Source of the DNA: an uncultured Bacteroides sp. | Lineage (GTDB): Bacteria > Bacteroidota > Bacteroidia > Bacteroidales > Bacteroidaceae | Assembly (NCBI RefSeq): GCF_937912035.1 | Contig: NZ_CALDPF010000035.1 | Location: 1-64,000, forward strand | Direction: 5' to 3' | DNA: 64,000 bases | Shown here: positions 35,810 to 45,004 of the stretch, one piece after another | Layout: each line of letters begins with the position of its first letter | How positions within the stretch are numbered: the stretch's first letter is position 1 | Program-made: the position numbers and the translations under genes | The notes under the pieces: generated by a model | Database searches by the model: none | Seen by the model: the letters and a program-made list of their open reading frames with translations, nothing else | Told to the model about the DNA's origin: nothing

Positions 35810-37121
35810 GGTATATTATGTTTAGAGTTTCTTCTACTGAGAACAGAGTTCCGTCACGATATAATCTGACAGGCTGTTCCGGGAACATAGCCTTGTAACG
35901 GTTTACTGTTCCTACTACATACTTAGGATCAATCTCCATTGCATGGCAAATACGGTCAACCTGCTGGCACGCCATGAGAGTTGAGCCACTTCCGGAGAAG
36001 ATATCGAGGACGATATCGCCATGAGCTGAAGAATTGCATATAGGATAAGCCATTAAGGCAATAGGTTTCATAGTCGGATGGATGGAATTACGCTGTGGTT
36101 TATCGAAAAACCATGTTGTAGTCTGCTTGCGGTCGGAATACCACTTATGACTTGCACCAGGTTTCCATCCATACAAGCAAGGTTCATGCTGCCATTGATA
36201 GTCCTGACGTCCCATTACCATGGAATTTTTCACCCATACGCAACACTGGGCAATTTTGAAGCCAGCCTTACGGAGTGATGCACGGAAATTCTCGCCTTCC
36301 GAATCGGCATGGAAAACATAATACGAGCCACCAGGCTTCAGGCAGGCAAACATTATACCGAATACCTGACGAAGGAATGTGGCAAACATATCATTCTCCA
36401 TGGAATCGTTCTGAATGGTAAGCTCGTCCTCGGTACCACCGGTATAAGCTACGTTATATGGCGGATCTGTAACAATCAAGTCTGCCTGCATGCCGTTCAT
36501 CAGAGTAGTTATATCTGATTTCAGTCGGCAATCGCCACACATCAGCCTATTATTTCCAAGCAACCATACATCACCCGGCTTAACAAACAGAGTATCCTCT
36601 TCTTCATCCGGAAGAGTAAAATCAACTGCATCTTCCTGAATATCCGTCGCCTCATGTTCCTGGGAGAACAAAGACTGTGAAGGAGAATAATCTACAGTCT
36701 TGACTTCATAACCAAGATTGAATCGTTCGAGAGTATCGGTACTGATATCATACTTCTTGAACAATAATGTGTCAGGATTTTTCTTGGCAAACTCACTGTT
36801 GTAGGCTGCAATTTCCTCTACAGCTTCCTTCTTATTTTCTGCGAAGATTGGTTCGTAAGGTATCTCCGGAATTTCGAATCCGGCTTTACGTAAAGCCAAC
36901 AAAGCTTTCCTTCGCTGGTGGGCATCGATAATCCACAACTTTCCGTCCGGATCTTTCCAAGCCTTAAACGCATACTTGAAACCTCTGGTAATAATCAGCA
37001 TCTGAAGTTTGGCCAGCTTGTCAGGATCTGAAATTTTGAAGTCTTCCTGGAGTTCAAGAAAACTGTCTATGGGTGCTGTTGGCAGTCCACCCAGATTATA
37101 TACTTCTATTTGTTTGTTCAT
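35781..37121 (-). CDS. ParB-like domain fused to an adenine/cytosine DNA methyltransferase
   Basis: 446 residues: an N-terminal ParB/Srx-type domain (about 1-120; DAHQRRKALLALRKAGF) then a methyltransferase with DPPYNVAY (about 223) before FSGSGST (about 377), the motif order of the beta class (N6-adenine or N4-cytosine). Such fusions are common in Bacteroides phages and probably protect phage DNA. No cognate nuclease gene is next to it. Confidence 0.85.
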   Translation of the reverse strand: MNKQIEVYNLGGLPTAPIDSFLELQEDFKISDPDKLAKLQMLIITRGFKYAFKAWKDPDGKLWIIDAHQRRKALLALRKAGFEIPEIPYEPIFAENKKEAVEEIAAYNSEFAKKNPDTLLFKKYDISTDTLERFNLGYEVKTVDYSPSQSLFSQEHEATDIQEDAVDFTLPDEEEDTLFVKPGDVWLLGNNRLMCGDCRLKSDITTLMNGMQADLIVTDPPYNVAYTGGTEDELTIQNDSMENDMFATFLRQVFGIMFACLKPGGSYYVFHADSEGENFRASLRKAGFKIAQCCVWVKNSMVMGRQDYQWQHEPCLYGWKPGASHKWYSDRKQTTTWFFDKPQRNSIHPTMKPIALMAYPICNSSAHGDIVLDIFSGSGSTLMACQQVDRICHAMEIDPKYVVGTVNRYKAMFPEQPVRLYRDGTLFSVEETLNIIYHGQRITTSE

Positions 37122-37489
37122 GATTTAATGGATTGTAATATAGTTTTGAATAACAGTTCTTTATCACGGTGCCGTTGAAGTAAAGCACGAAAGTTTTCAT
37201 GCTTATCAGCGAATGCCGGATTCTTCAATTTAGCTTCGTACCTGCGTATATTGTCGAGTACACATTTATGACGACGAAGGAATTCCTGAGGATCATTCTT
37301 GAGCAGGGATTCGAGTTCTGAGCGTTCGGACTTATGACATATCAGAGGATGCCGGTAAAGGAACTTACCATTGTCGTTGTAAGACTGAAGCTCGGAAAAA
37401 GCAAGAAGGTTCTGAATACGCAATTCCACCATCTGCATGACTGCACCTGAAGTTGGAGCCGTATCCAGAACCTTATCGAGTTCTTTCAT
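37118..37489 (-). CDS. Small helical protein before the methyltransferase, unknown
   Basis: 123 residues, helical and basic, ending in QRHRDKELLFKTILQSIKS. Joined to the methyltransferase by a 4-bp overlap. No domain recognised. Confidence 0.6.
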   Translation of the reverse strand: MKELDKVLDTAPTSGAVMQMVELRIQNLLAFSELQSYNDNGKFLYRHPLICHKSERSELESLLKNDPQEFLRRHKCVLDNIRRYEAKLKNPAFADKHENFRALLQRHRDKELLFKTILQSIKS

Positions 37490-37566
37490 TTTCCGCCAGG
37501 ATATAATTCTGGCATTATAGATTATTGTGGCGGTCTGAACATTCTCATCTGTAAGATTATTCCAGT

Positions 37567-38148
37567 CTATTTTTGGGAACTCTTCTTCCTTTTGGATTTT
37601 GCCGGAGCCGGCTGTTCTTTTTTTTTCTCTTCCTCAAGAGCCTGTTCAGCCTGTTCGGCACGTTCCTCAGCTTCTTCAGCACGCTGTTCGGCTTCCTCGA
37701 CCTTTTCTTCAGCTTCCTCGGCACGTAGCTCGGCATCATCAGCCCTTTCCTCGGCTTCGGCAGCTCTCTGTTCAGCTTCAGCTATACGCTGTTCGGAATC
37801 GTCTGTTACGGTACCACCCTCGGCAGGAGATTCAGGCTGAGGAGCAGGTTCGGGGGATGGGACTTCCGGCTGTGGTTCCGGCACTGGAGCAGGTTGCGGT
37901 TCTGGTGCAGGCTGCGGTACCGGTTCTGATTTCTTGCGTCTGAATTCACGGATTTCTTCTTTGGTTGCGAAATCAAGCAGAGAGAGAAGAATTTCATCCC
38001 CCAACTTATTAGCATATAACGTGAACCGTCGCTTATCCGGGTGTTCCGGGCATAGCATGAGTAAGAGTTCCAAATCAATGGTTGCGGAACCAGAATTCCG
38101 CAATGCATTGAAATGATACTTTTTTTCTTTGTATGAATATTTTACCAT
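37567..38148 (-). CDS. Low-complexity structural-module protein
   Basis: 193 residues: a compact start (1-75), a Pro/Glu/Gln linker (about 78-110; PAPEPQP repeats) and an acidic AEERAEEAE-type coiled coil (about 118-170), then a basic tail (KSKRKKSSQK). The DNA is GC-rich and repetitive and yields misleading open frames on the plus strand. Position after the 319-residue structural gene suggests an accessory virion or scaffold protein. Confidence 0.65.
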   Translation of the reverse strand: MVKYSYKEKKYHFNALRNSGSATIDLELLLMLCPEHPDKRRFTLYANKLGDEILLSLLDFATKEEIREFRRKKSEPVPQPAPEPQPAPVPEPQPEVPSPEPAPQPESPAEGGTVTDDSEQRIAEAEQRAAEAEERADDAELRAEEAEEKVEEAEQRAEEAEERAEQAEQALEEEKKKEQPAPAKSKRKKSSQK

Positions 38149-38159
38149 ATTGAAAACTT

Positions 38160-39119
38160 TTAAGCGGTTTGAACACGTGAGCCTGAGACTTCAACCAATG
38201 TCTGCGAATCGAAAACTCTGAAGGTAATTCTACTTCCAGCCTTGGCTGTCCATGTAGCACCATCCTCAAGAACGAACGATGTGTTATCGGCAATGGTAGC
38301 AGCCTTCTCATCGGTACCCGTACCTTCAAGAGTGATGTATCGGCCTTTATCGGAAGCGGTGATACCACTTACAGAAGATATGGCATAAGTAGCAGAAGTA
38401 CCTGCAGGGATTTTATATGTATCTACTCCAGACTTAACGGCAAGGTCTGTCTGATCTGCAGTGTGACTTACCGGTTCGCTGCGTACAATGGCTCCAGTGT
38501 ATATATAATACTGGTCTATTGAAGTTCGTGTGAATGTGTATGTAACATATCGTCCATCCTTATCATTCTTATTCTCGAAGCTGGAGAATATCATAGGACG
38601 GTCAACACTACCTAAAATATACCAGTCTGTCTCTCCGATTTCACGGAAAAGGATAATGAACTTGCTACCTGCATATTCTTCCTGGAAATTCAGGAGCTGT
38701 TCACGAATCCCACCCATTATTATTGCAAAGGTGTTGGTACCGGAAGTTGTGATGTCTCCTTTCTCGCCTGTTCCTGTGAAAGTAGGAATATCATGAGCTT
38801 CGAAATATCTCATAAACTCACCGTCCTTCATTGGTATCTGACCAACCTCTCTCGATGCATTAGGCTTTGGGAAAGGCTTAGTAGTATCAATCTGTTCAAC
38901 TGGTATGAGATGTACCTTATAGGCAATGTTAGAACCATGCGTCTGACGGTCGGAAACATCATTGATATCACCTATAACCATCATTGAAGCCAGACCCACA
39001 CCTAAATCTAAAGCAGAGCCCGGCTCAATGAATATGTTGACCAGACACACGATTGCGATGAGTAACAAACAAAACAAGTATGACTTGATTATATCTTTAT
39101 GTGAAAAATGATTTTTCAT
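38160..39119 (-). CDS. Structural protein next to the major capsid (tail-tube candidate)
   Basis: 319 residues. From Met46/47 (IGDINDVSDR) on it is a beta-rich protein of a type I recognise in Bacteroides temperate phages, with GTGEKGDITTSGTNTF and an Ig-like end. Residues 1-45 add a membrane helix (SYLFCLLLIAIVCLVNIFI), odd for a virion protein, so the true start may be near 38981. Neither start has a clear ribosome binding site. Confidence 0.65.
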   Translation of the reverse strand: MKNHFSHKDIIKSYLFCLLLIAIVCLVNIFIEPGSALDLGVGLASMMVIGDINDVSDRQTHGSNIAYKVHLIPVEQIDTTKPFPKPNASREVGQIPMKDGEFMRYFEAHDIPTFTGTGEKGDITTSGTNTFAIIMGGIREQLLNFQEEYAGSKFIILFREIGETDWYILGSVDRPMIFSSFENKNDKDGRYVTYTFTRTSIDQYYIYTGAIVRSEPVSHTADQTDLAVKSGVDTYKIPAGTSATYAISSVSGITASDKGRYITLEGTGTDEKAATIADNTSFVLEDGATWTAKAGSRITFRVFDSQTLVEVSGSRVQTA

Positions 39120-39133
39120 AATACATATTATTA

Positions 39134-39153
39134 TGGGTGGGTTTCCCCACCCA
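39134..39153 (-). terminator. Hairpin between the capsid gene and the next structural gene
   Basis: Perfect 8-bp stem TGGGTGGG/CCCACCCA with a 4-nt loop, 20 bp after the capsid stop, no T-run. Likely a partial terminator or mRNA-stabilising hairpin that favours capsid output. Confidence 0.55.
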
Positions 39154-39173
39154 GTTTTGAAAAACTATAAAAA

Positions 39174-41216
39174 CTATCTCACTCCAGGAACATTAGGTTG
39201 AAGAGCAGAGTTGATGGTGCGCTTACCTCCTACGCATCGTTCAAGTTCAAGGAAGTTCTTTTCAGAATTCATTACAACCATGATGTAGTCGCCAACAGCT
39301 GTCGGTGTCCATTCGGATGTGATATCGGCAAACTTACCACTCTTATCAATGCTTTGTGGCTGCGTAGTATGACCACACTCGATGATATATACAACACCTG
39401 CTCTTGCATTAGTAATGTCAGTAATCTTCTTGGATGCAGTAGTATTCTGAATTGTTTCGAACCAGAAGCCTTTTGTAGCATCGCAAGTTGTAGCATCGTC
39501 TTCCAAAGACACACAAGGCTTATTCATGAATATCTGCTGCCATAAGAATTTGTTTTCCTTCAATGCTGCGGCAGAATCAAAGTTCTTACCTACGAATGCA
39601 GCAGAACATCCTTCTTTCCATACTGACCAACCTTTAACAAGCTCCATATCTTCCTTAAGCTTGAAGTTCAGCATCTCGCCAGGAACATATTCAAGGAACT
39701 GAAGGTTACCCGGCTCATGGATAAACATCAATGGCAACTGTCCCAGATATGGAAGCCAGATGATACGCATTTCTGTGTCCGGCAATTTGTATTTGTATGA
39801 ATCAGGACCTGAGAAGTCGATATCCTTACCATATTTGGCACGAACATTCTTGAGGTACCATGGCTGATGTGTCTTGTTAAGGTAGATACACATGTTGTCG
39901 AGTTCCATATCCTCACTGCACTGTGACTGTACATCGCTGTAGAACTCAAGAACTGCATCTAGCATATCGTCCTGAGTATAGCTACGATAAGCAGCATCGT
40001 CGTTCAAGAGAAGTTTATTCTCATGAGAGTAACGAATCAGGGTGTAAAGGATACCTGTACCAGTGTTGAGGTATGAACCAGGTTTTCCAGCTTCCGGCTT
40101 AACATACATACCACGAATTCGACGTTTGTTCTGTTCCACCTGTGCAGTTTCAAGAGTATTCAAGATGAAGAATTCAATCATACTCCACTTGATAGGATCA
40201 GAACCTTCCTTATTAAGATATGCGATGTAGATACGTTCAAGTTCCTTCATCTGGCCGAATGAAAGCTTAATCATTGCATCGTCCACATATCCACGTTCAG
40301 GCTGGATTTCTGCTCCACCTTTCCAAACTTCGCCCGGCTGATATGCCTGAGATACTTCTGAGAAGTAAGCGTTGAAAACGAGGTCGGAATCCTGGATACC
40401 ATATCGAACAGGAAAATACTGAGTGACATCACGTTTCATCAGCACACGAGCGATAAGTGCATCCTGACGCAAAACAATGAAGTTGTCACCACCCGGAACT
40501 GATTTTACACCTGAATAGTCAGTTGCGAACTTACCTTCAGAGAGAGCCTGCACCTGGTTAAGGTAATTATTCTGGTGGAGATAATTGAAACGCTGTTTCA
40601 AAGAACGTGAGTACTCAAGAACAGCCTTACGGAATGCCGGTCCGTCAGTTTCTTCGTCTACCGGATTGGCAGCTGCATAAGAAGGCTGAGCAGTAATCTT
40701 GTTCCAACGATGATCCATTGAGAACATCGAGTTCTCAATACCGAACAAGAATCTTGTTGAATCAGCAGGACCATTATATCCATGAACAGCTACGGGAGAA
40801 GTAGTCTGGAGAGGTCTGTCCGGAGCTGCACGATGTGACATGGTTCTGACATTGTTGGCAACCTGTCCAATCATGGTAAGTACTTGAGACATGGAAGGAG
40901 TATTATCCTCTGTCTGCTGATTAGTTTCTTCCTCTTCAGTGTTTTCTTCTTCAGATGTAGTATCTGTACCAGCGTTCTGTTCTGCAACAATATCTTGCAA
41001 CAAAGTATATGCAGCAGTGATTTCTTCCTGAGAAATTGCAGGAGCCTGAGAATGATTATTCTCTTCGGCCATTGCTTCCTGAAGAGTAACCTTATATTCC
41101 TGCTGGAAACGATTTACTACAGTCTTCCACTCTTCGTCAGTGAGAGACTGGTCCTTAGCTTTCTGAGTAAGTCCCAGAAGGCTAAATACATGTGTAAGTT
41201 TTTCTTTTAAATTCAT
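39174..41216 (-). CDS. Major capsid protein with N-terminal scaffold-like region
   Basis: 680 residues. The first 150 are helical, acidic and low-complexity (EEENTEEEETNQQTEDN), typical of a scaffold removed by the protease encoded just upstream; the rest is a large alpha/beta body without membrane parts. Position between protease and head/tail structural genes supports the call. Confidence 0.7.
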   Translation of the reverse strand: MNLKEKLTHVFSLLGLTQKAKDQSLTDEEWKTVVNRFQQEYKVTLQEAMAEENNHSQAPAISQEEITAAYTLLQDIVAEQNAGTDTTSEEENTEEEETNQQTEDNTPSMSQVLTMIGQVANNVRTMSHRAAPDRPLQTTSPVAVHGYNGPADSTRFLFGIENSMFSMDHRWNKITAQPSYAAANPVDEETDGPAFRKAVLEYSRSLKQRFNYLHQNNYLNQVQALSEGKFATDYSGVKSVPGGDNFIVLRQDALIARVLMKRDVTQYFPVRYGIQDSDLVFNAYFSEVSQAYQPGEVWKGGAEIQPERGYVDDAMIKLSFGQMKELERIYIAYLNKEGSDPIKWSMIEFFILNTLETAQVEQNKRRIRGMYVKPEAGKPGSYLNTGTGILYTLIRYSHENKLLLNDDAAYRSYTQDDMLDAVLEFYSDVQSQCSEDMELDNMCIYLNKTHQPWYLKNVRAKYGKDIDFSGPDSYKYKLPDTEMRIIWLPYLGQLPLMFIHEPGNLQFLEYVPGEMLNFKLKEDMELVKGWSVWKEGCSAAFVGKNFDSAAALKENKFLWQQIFMNKPCVSLEDDATTCDATKGFWFETIQNTTASKKITDITNARAGVVYIIECGHTTQPQSIDKSGKFADITSEWTPTAVGDYIMVVMNSEKNFLELERCVGGKRTINSALQPNVPGVR

Positions 41217-41226
41217 ACGCAGTTAA

Positions 41227-42165
41227 TTAAGAATTAAAAATATTGAGAGCTTTCTTCCTGGTAGAGACTTGAGTATCCCATTTTGCAGCCAGTTCTTTTG
41301 CATATTGCAGTGTTTCTAGTAAGGATTTTTTCCCGTCCACAAGACCTTTTTCTATAGCAACCTGTGTCATGAATGTTGCACCACGCAATGCAGGTTCGTC
41401 TTCAGGTGCATCCTTGAGCTTTTTCCGTGAGTTTCTAACAGTCTGAAGGAACAATTCATTCATAGGATCGAGGAATTTATTAATAAACTCCTCAGTTTTG
41501 CCTGCACACATATCATCATGTTCTTTATTCTTTAGGTCGGACTTGCTGGCACGAACAGTAATCCTCTTGAGACCAAGTTTAGCGAAATAAGAATCCCAGT
41601 CATAGAAATCAGTCATGGTACCGATACAACCTATGAGGTCATTATCTGTAAGGCAGAATACATGTTTAGCCTGACAACCTATATAATAGGCAGCCGAACC
41701 GCCTGCCATTTCAAAAAGAGTAACTGTAGGCTTTTTGAGTGAAGATATAGTTTCAGAAAGACGGTCAAGGTACCATGCTTCTCCTCCACCGGAGTTGATG
41801 TGAAAGAAATGGCATGAGATAGCCGGATTAGCTTCAGCAGCTATCAGGTCTTTTTCAAGCTGTTTGCTGCTGAAGTAATATCGGCTGGAAGATGTTATAA
41901 AACCAAAAACCCTATGGTAAGCAATGCTTGAATCAGCAAGCTCGTTTGAAGAAAAGTCAGTTGTAATATTGAAATCAGGATACTCTGCCTGAATAACAGA
42001 GAGTGCCTGCTGGCAGATCTCTGAATATTTCTTGGGCATGGCAAACTGTGATACCGGTGTCAAAGGAAAAACATCCATTACAGCAGAAGCGTATGCCTCT
42101 GCTGTAATAAGAAGTCCTTGTCGGGTAATCAAGAGTTGCCTCAGGTATGTAATTGCTTCATTCAT
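41227..42165 (-). CDS. Capsid maturation protease, S49/SppA-like
   Basis: 312 residues. HINSGGGEAWYLDRL, then FEMAGGSAAYYIGCQA (probable Ser nucleophile near 157) and a Lys-containing KSDLKNKEHDD about 50 residues later match the Ser-Lys peptidase S49 fold used by phages to mature the prohead. First gene of the capsid operon after its promoter at 42174-42215. Confidence 0.82.
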   Translation of the reverse strand: MNEAITYLRQLLITRQGLLITAEAYASAVMDVFPLTPVSQFAMPKKYSEICQQALSVIQAEYPDFNITTDFSSNELADSSIAYHRVFGFITSSSRYYFSSKQLEKDLIAAEANPAISCHFFHINSGGGEAWYLDRLSETISSLKKPTVTLFEMAGGSAAYYIGCQAKHVFCLTDNDLIGCIGTMTDFYDWDSYFAKLGLKRITVRASKSDLKNKEHDDMCAGKTEEFINKFLDPMNELFLQTVRNSRKKLKDAPEDEPALRGATFMTQVAIEKGLVDGKKSLLETLQYAKELAAKWDTQVSTRKKALNIFNS

Positions 42166-42173
42166 GTCTTATC

Positions 42174-42215
42174 TTTTCAGCGAAGATATAGACAGGAAAT
42201 GCATAGAGAAAGGAC
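42174..42215 (-). promoter_or_regulatory. Phage late-type promoter for the capsid protease operon
   Basis: Minus strand: GTCCTTTC, 19 nt, TATCTTCG then CTGAAAA, 16 nt before the ATG at 42165. Same architecture as 18359-18400. Confidence 0.7.
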
Positions 42216-42562
42216 TATATAAGAGGTGAAGTCAGCATACTGCATTGGATTTTCAATACTGCAGTATTAAGGTTTGGCGAAATTATGACCTTTGCCGGGA
42301 TATCATCAGTTCCTATTTTAATGAGATTTCCGGCTGAATCGGTAAAATTTACTATGCAGGAACGCAACATTGAGAAATCAATCAAATCATCAGTGTCCGG
42401 CTTATCGATATTGACCTCTAAGTCGCAAACATATACAGTTCCGGCAGATGATGTGGTGAGTGAAGGCAGGAAAGTGAAATAGTCACTCGTCATGAAATTG
42501 TATGATTCTTTCCGCATGCTCTTGACAGGTTGCACCTGAATTCTTACTGATAGTTCTTTCAT
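42215..42562 (-). CDS. Small protein upstream of the capsid operon, unknown
   Basis: 115 residues, beta-rich. Its 3' end overlaps the upstream box of the protease promoter. A sequence AAAACAATAC at 42631-42640, just above the gene, matches ten bases of the putative repressor operator. No family recognised. Confidence 0.6.
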   Translation of the reverse strand: MKELSVRIQVQPVKSMRKESYNFMTSDYFTFLPSLTTSSAGTVYVCDLEVNIDKPDTDDLIDFSMLRSCIVNFTDSAGNLIKIGTDDIPAKVIISPNLNTAVLKIQCSMLTSPLI

Positions 42563-42667
42563 TGCATTATAATATATTGATATTCAAACAGTTCTATATA
42601 CATTGTACGTTTTATCCCACGTAACAGGACAAAACAATACAGTTGGTAGGTGATTTTTATGCCGTTT

Positions 42668-43159
42668 TTAACTTATATTAAATAGGTTTTCCCGTCGTTG
42701 TTTTCGTTTCTTCCGCTGACGCAATGCCTCACGGTACCGGTAGTAGTTCTTTAGCAGTGCATCCTCGGATATGGATTCGATGCCATAGGTACAGAGGAAC
42801 TTATGAACCACATCAATATTATCGAGGAAATGCCCTCTCCTATCATTATCCATAAGTTCAGAATGCAGTTCCTGATTAAACATATTCTTGATATGAAGTT
42901 CGATGCCTTTGACAGCACGCACGGAAAGGTAATTGTACACAGCAGGATCCTTGCCGGCACGCCTGTCCGGTAAGGCTATTTCAAGATTACCGGATTCAAG
43001 AACCGGAACATTATCCGGCCTGCGAGACATGTACTCCCAGATGATATGGTACAAGTCCGAACTGTCCGGAATACGTACTTCTCCCTTATTGCAATGATTG
43101 TATTTTCCTATTATATATTCGGCTAAATAAGGAGTAATGGTAATCTTGGTTGTAATCAT
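42668..43159 (-). CDS. Protein read from the operator-controlled region, unknown
   Basis: 163 residues with a very basic C-terminus (RQRKKRKQRRENLF), which suggests nucleic-acid binding. First gene downstream of the 573-bp control region; its promoter lies between two arms of an operator-like inverted repeat. Confidence 0.65.
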   Translation of the reverse strand: MITTKITITPYLAEYIIGKYNHCNKGEVRIPDSSDLYHIIWEYMSRRPDNVPVLESGNLEIALPDRRAGKDPAVYNYLSVRAVKGIELHIKNMFNQELHSELMDNDRRGHFLDNIDVVHKFLCTYGIESISEDALLKNYYRYREALRQRKKRKQRRENLFNIS

Positions 43160-43204
43160 GGTTTCTTCAATTTTATATGGTTTTCTTATTTTTCTGCGTC
43201 ATAC

Positions 43205-43540
43205 CGACCTACAGTCCTACAATTGTTTATAACATAACGTAAAGGTAATGAATTTCAAGCAATTACTAAAACAATACGTTATGTTTTTACTTGTAGGTCA
43301 CCGTCCTACACGACCTACAATGGCAGTTTTGGAGCTATTTTGTAGGTTTGGTAGAACAAAAACCTACGACCTACAAAAATATGCCTTCGACCTACACGAC
43401 CTACATCAACCTACAGACCTACACTATGTATGTTATATATATTATCTTATTAGAAAATTATATATATATCTATCATACAAAGAGTTATGCACATTATTTG
43501 TTTTGAAATATTTTTTCGTTGTAGGACTGTAGGTCAGTAG
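43205..43540. repeat. Iteron-like (C)GACCTACA repeats
   Basis: CGACCTACA at 43205, 43311, 43367, 43388 and 43397 (the last two exactly tandem), GTCCTACA at 43214 and 43303, CAACCTACA at 43407, GACCTACA at 43416, and reverse copies TGTAGGTC or TGTAGGAC at 43292, 43520 and 43528, with weaker ones at 43341 and 43536. Spacing is irregular except for the tandem pairs. Confidence 0.65.
43231..43286 (-). promoter_or_regulatory. Operator-like inverted repeat over a minus-strand promoter
   Basis: Perfect 11-bp arms AACATAACGTA (43231-43241) and TACGTTATGTT (43275-43285). The right arm extends to ACAATACGTTATGTTT, matching 15 of 16 bases at the repressor's own start (52071-52086). A TACCTTTA box (minus strand, 43240-43247) lies at the left arm. 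Confidence 0.6.
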
Positions 43541-43732
43541 GTTGGTGTTTTTGAAATATTTTTGTTTCAAAATCTGTGTTTATTTGTTTGTTTATAATTC
43601 AGGGGGTCCGGGGGATTGGTGTCGATATAAGAAAGGTGGATGAAACGATGTTAATATCGCCATCCACCTTCTTTAAAAATGTTCTTATTATAATTTAGTG
43701 TATGTATTCAATGAAATGTTCTACTGATGTGT

Positions 43733-44323
43733 TCAATATAGCTTACCATGCTTGTATGGACGTAATTCATTGTACTGCATCTTCTGTTTGATATGCCAGA
43801 TTATATCGATTTTTCTGCCTTTGCAGAAGGCAAAAATTTCATTAAGGATAAAACCTATATCTAATGGTTCCCAATAATTATTTATGACTTGTACAATCTC
43901 GAACATAGATTCTGTAAATGTCAGTTCTGAATAATCTGCAGTGCTGCTATTCTCATAATCAATATCATTCAAGTCTGCATTAACCACTCCTGCAAAGTCA
44001 AATAATCGGATACAAGCATCGGCAAGTTCATCCTCGACAGTATCCTTAAGAAAATCACGGAAAGCAATGGCTAATCCTTTTTCTTTTGGCATTGACGGAT
44101 GAAGTCCTCTGCAAACTAAACTATCCGAAATCCTCTTTTCATAATACTTCCTTTCAGCATGATTATCTTTTCTGTCTGCTTCTACAGCTTCCATCAGTTC
44201 TGATATCACCAAGCAAAGCCAGTGCCGGCTACTTTTATTTTCATTATGCCAACCGTGAGCAACTGCACACTGGTAGGCTTCATCTCTGAATTCATTAAAA
44301 TTTATTTTGTTTGTCATAATCAA
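43733..44323 (-). CDS. MazG-like NTP pyrophosphohydrolase
   Basis: 196 residues. LVISELMEAVEADRKDN and VEDELADACIRLFDFAG follow the EExxE...ExxD metal-binding pattern of all-alpha NTP pyrophosphatases. Phages use these to clear nucleotides or alarmones. Last gene of the replication block. Confidence 0.78.
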   Translation of the reverse strand: MIMTNKINFNEFRDEAYQCAVAHGWHNENKSSRHWLCLVISELMEAVEADRKDNHAERKYYEKRISDSLVCRGLHPSMPKEKGLAIAFRDFLKDTVEDELADACIRLFDFAGVVNADLNDIDYENSSTADYSELTFTESMFEIVQVINNYWEPLDIGFILNEIFAFCKGRKIDIIWHIKQKMQYNELRPYKHGKLY

Positions 44324-45000
44324 ATCTCTTTATTCTCTAATAATTTAAAATTCCCTGATGATAAAATCATTTCCACTTTGTCATTATCAAGTAATTCAGA
44401 TAAAAATACAGCAGCATTTTTCAATTGTCGCTCAATCGACTTTAAACTATTAATTATATCGTCTGTATAAGGTAATATCAAATCATCCTTATTTGTGTGA
44501 TACCTGTAATTGCTCGCAATATAATCTCCAATTCTTCTATATACAGGGCTATTGTAAGTGCTTCCCGTCTTGATAGCATTATAATAAGAGATGTTGCCGT
44601 TTATCGATTCCTCTATAAGAATTGAATAACCGAATTTTAACGCACTGTCTTTTTCACCACCGAATAAAGATAGATAATACTTCCCTCCAATATCACTGAA
44701 TTGTGGTAATATATATCCATCTTCACCTCTTGTAATTTCACCTCTGGCAGCAAATCTTATGTGTACAACTAATCTTGTTTTTATTTCAGCCTCTTTATAT
44801 TCGCCGATGATTTTATAAACCATGTCTTCAAGTTCTTTCAAAGAGCTATATCTATAAGATTGAGCCAAATCTAATTTTTCAATCAAAGATCTTAACTCTG
44901 CAGGAGCATCGAAAGTAAACAAACCTGATGAATTACATTTTACCTCAATATCATAACAATTAGCTCCCAATTTTATTTTTATAGTTTTTATTTTAGCCAT
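44320..45000 (-). CDS. Replication-block protein, unknown
   Basis: About 226 residues from the ATG at 45000 (MAKIKTIKIKLG); the open frame continues upstream to 45036 into the previous gene. Alpha/beta; no motif recognised. ATGA overlap with the MazG-like gene. Confidence 0.6.
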   Translation of the reverse strand: MAKIKTIKIKLGANCYDIEVKCNSSGLFTFDAPAELRSLIEKLDLAQSYRYSSLKELEDMVYKIIGEYKEAEIKTRLVVHIRFAARGEITRGEDGYILPQFSDIGGKYYLSLFGGEKDSALKFGYSILIEESINGNISYYNAIKTGSTYNSPVYRRIGDYIASNYRYHTNKDDLILPYTDDIINSLKSIERQLKNAAVFLSELLDNDKVEMILSSGNFKLLENKEI

Positions 45001-45004
45001 ATTA

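Larger units (their letters stand above)
43160..43732. other. Control region with iteron-like repeats, operators and AT-rich core
   Basis: No credible gene. It holds an operator-flanked minus-strand promoter (43231-43285), about a dozen copies of an 8-9 bp repeat (43205-43536), and an AT-rich segment (about 43425-43515). This combination fits an origin of replication or a partition-type centromere. Confidence 0.6.

Noticed and set aside
37592..37943. Two long plus-strand frames rich in Ser/Ala or Pro/Arg
   Set aside because: They are antisense to the repetitive Glu/Ala coiled coil of the 37567-38148 gene and arise from its codon pattern.
43205..43540. CRISPR array
   Set aside because: Repeats are only 8-9 bp, in both orientations, with irregular or no spacers, and no cas genes are present.
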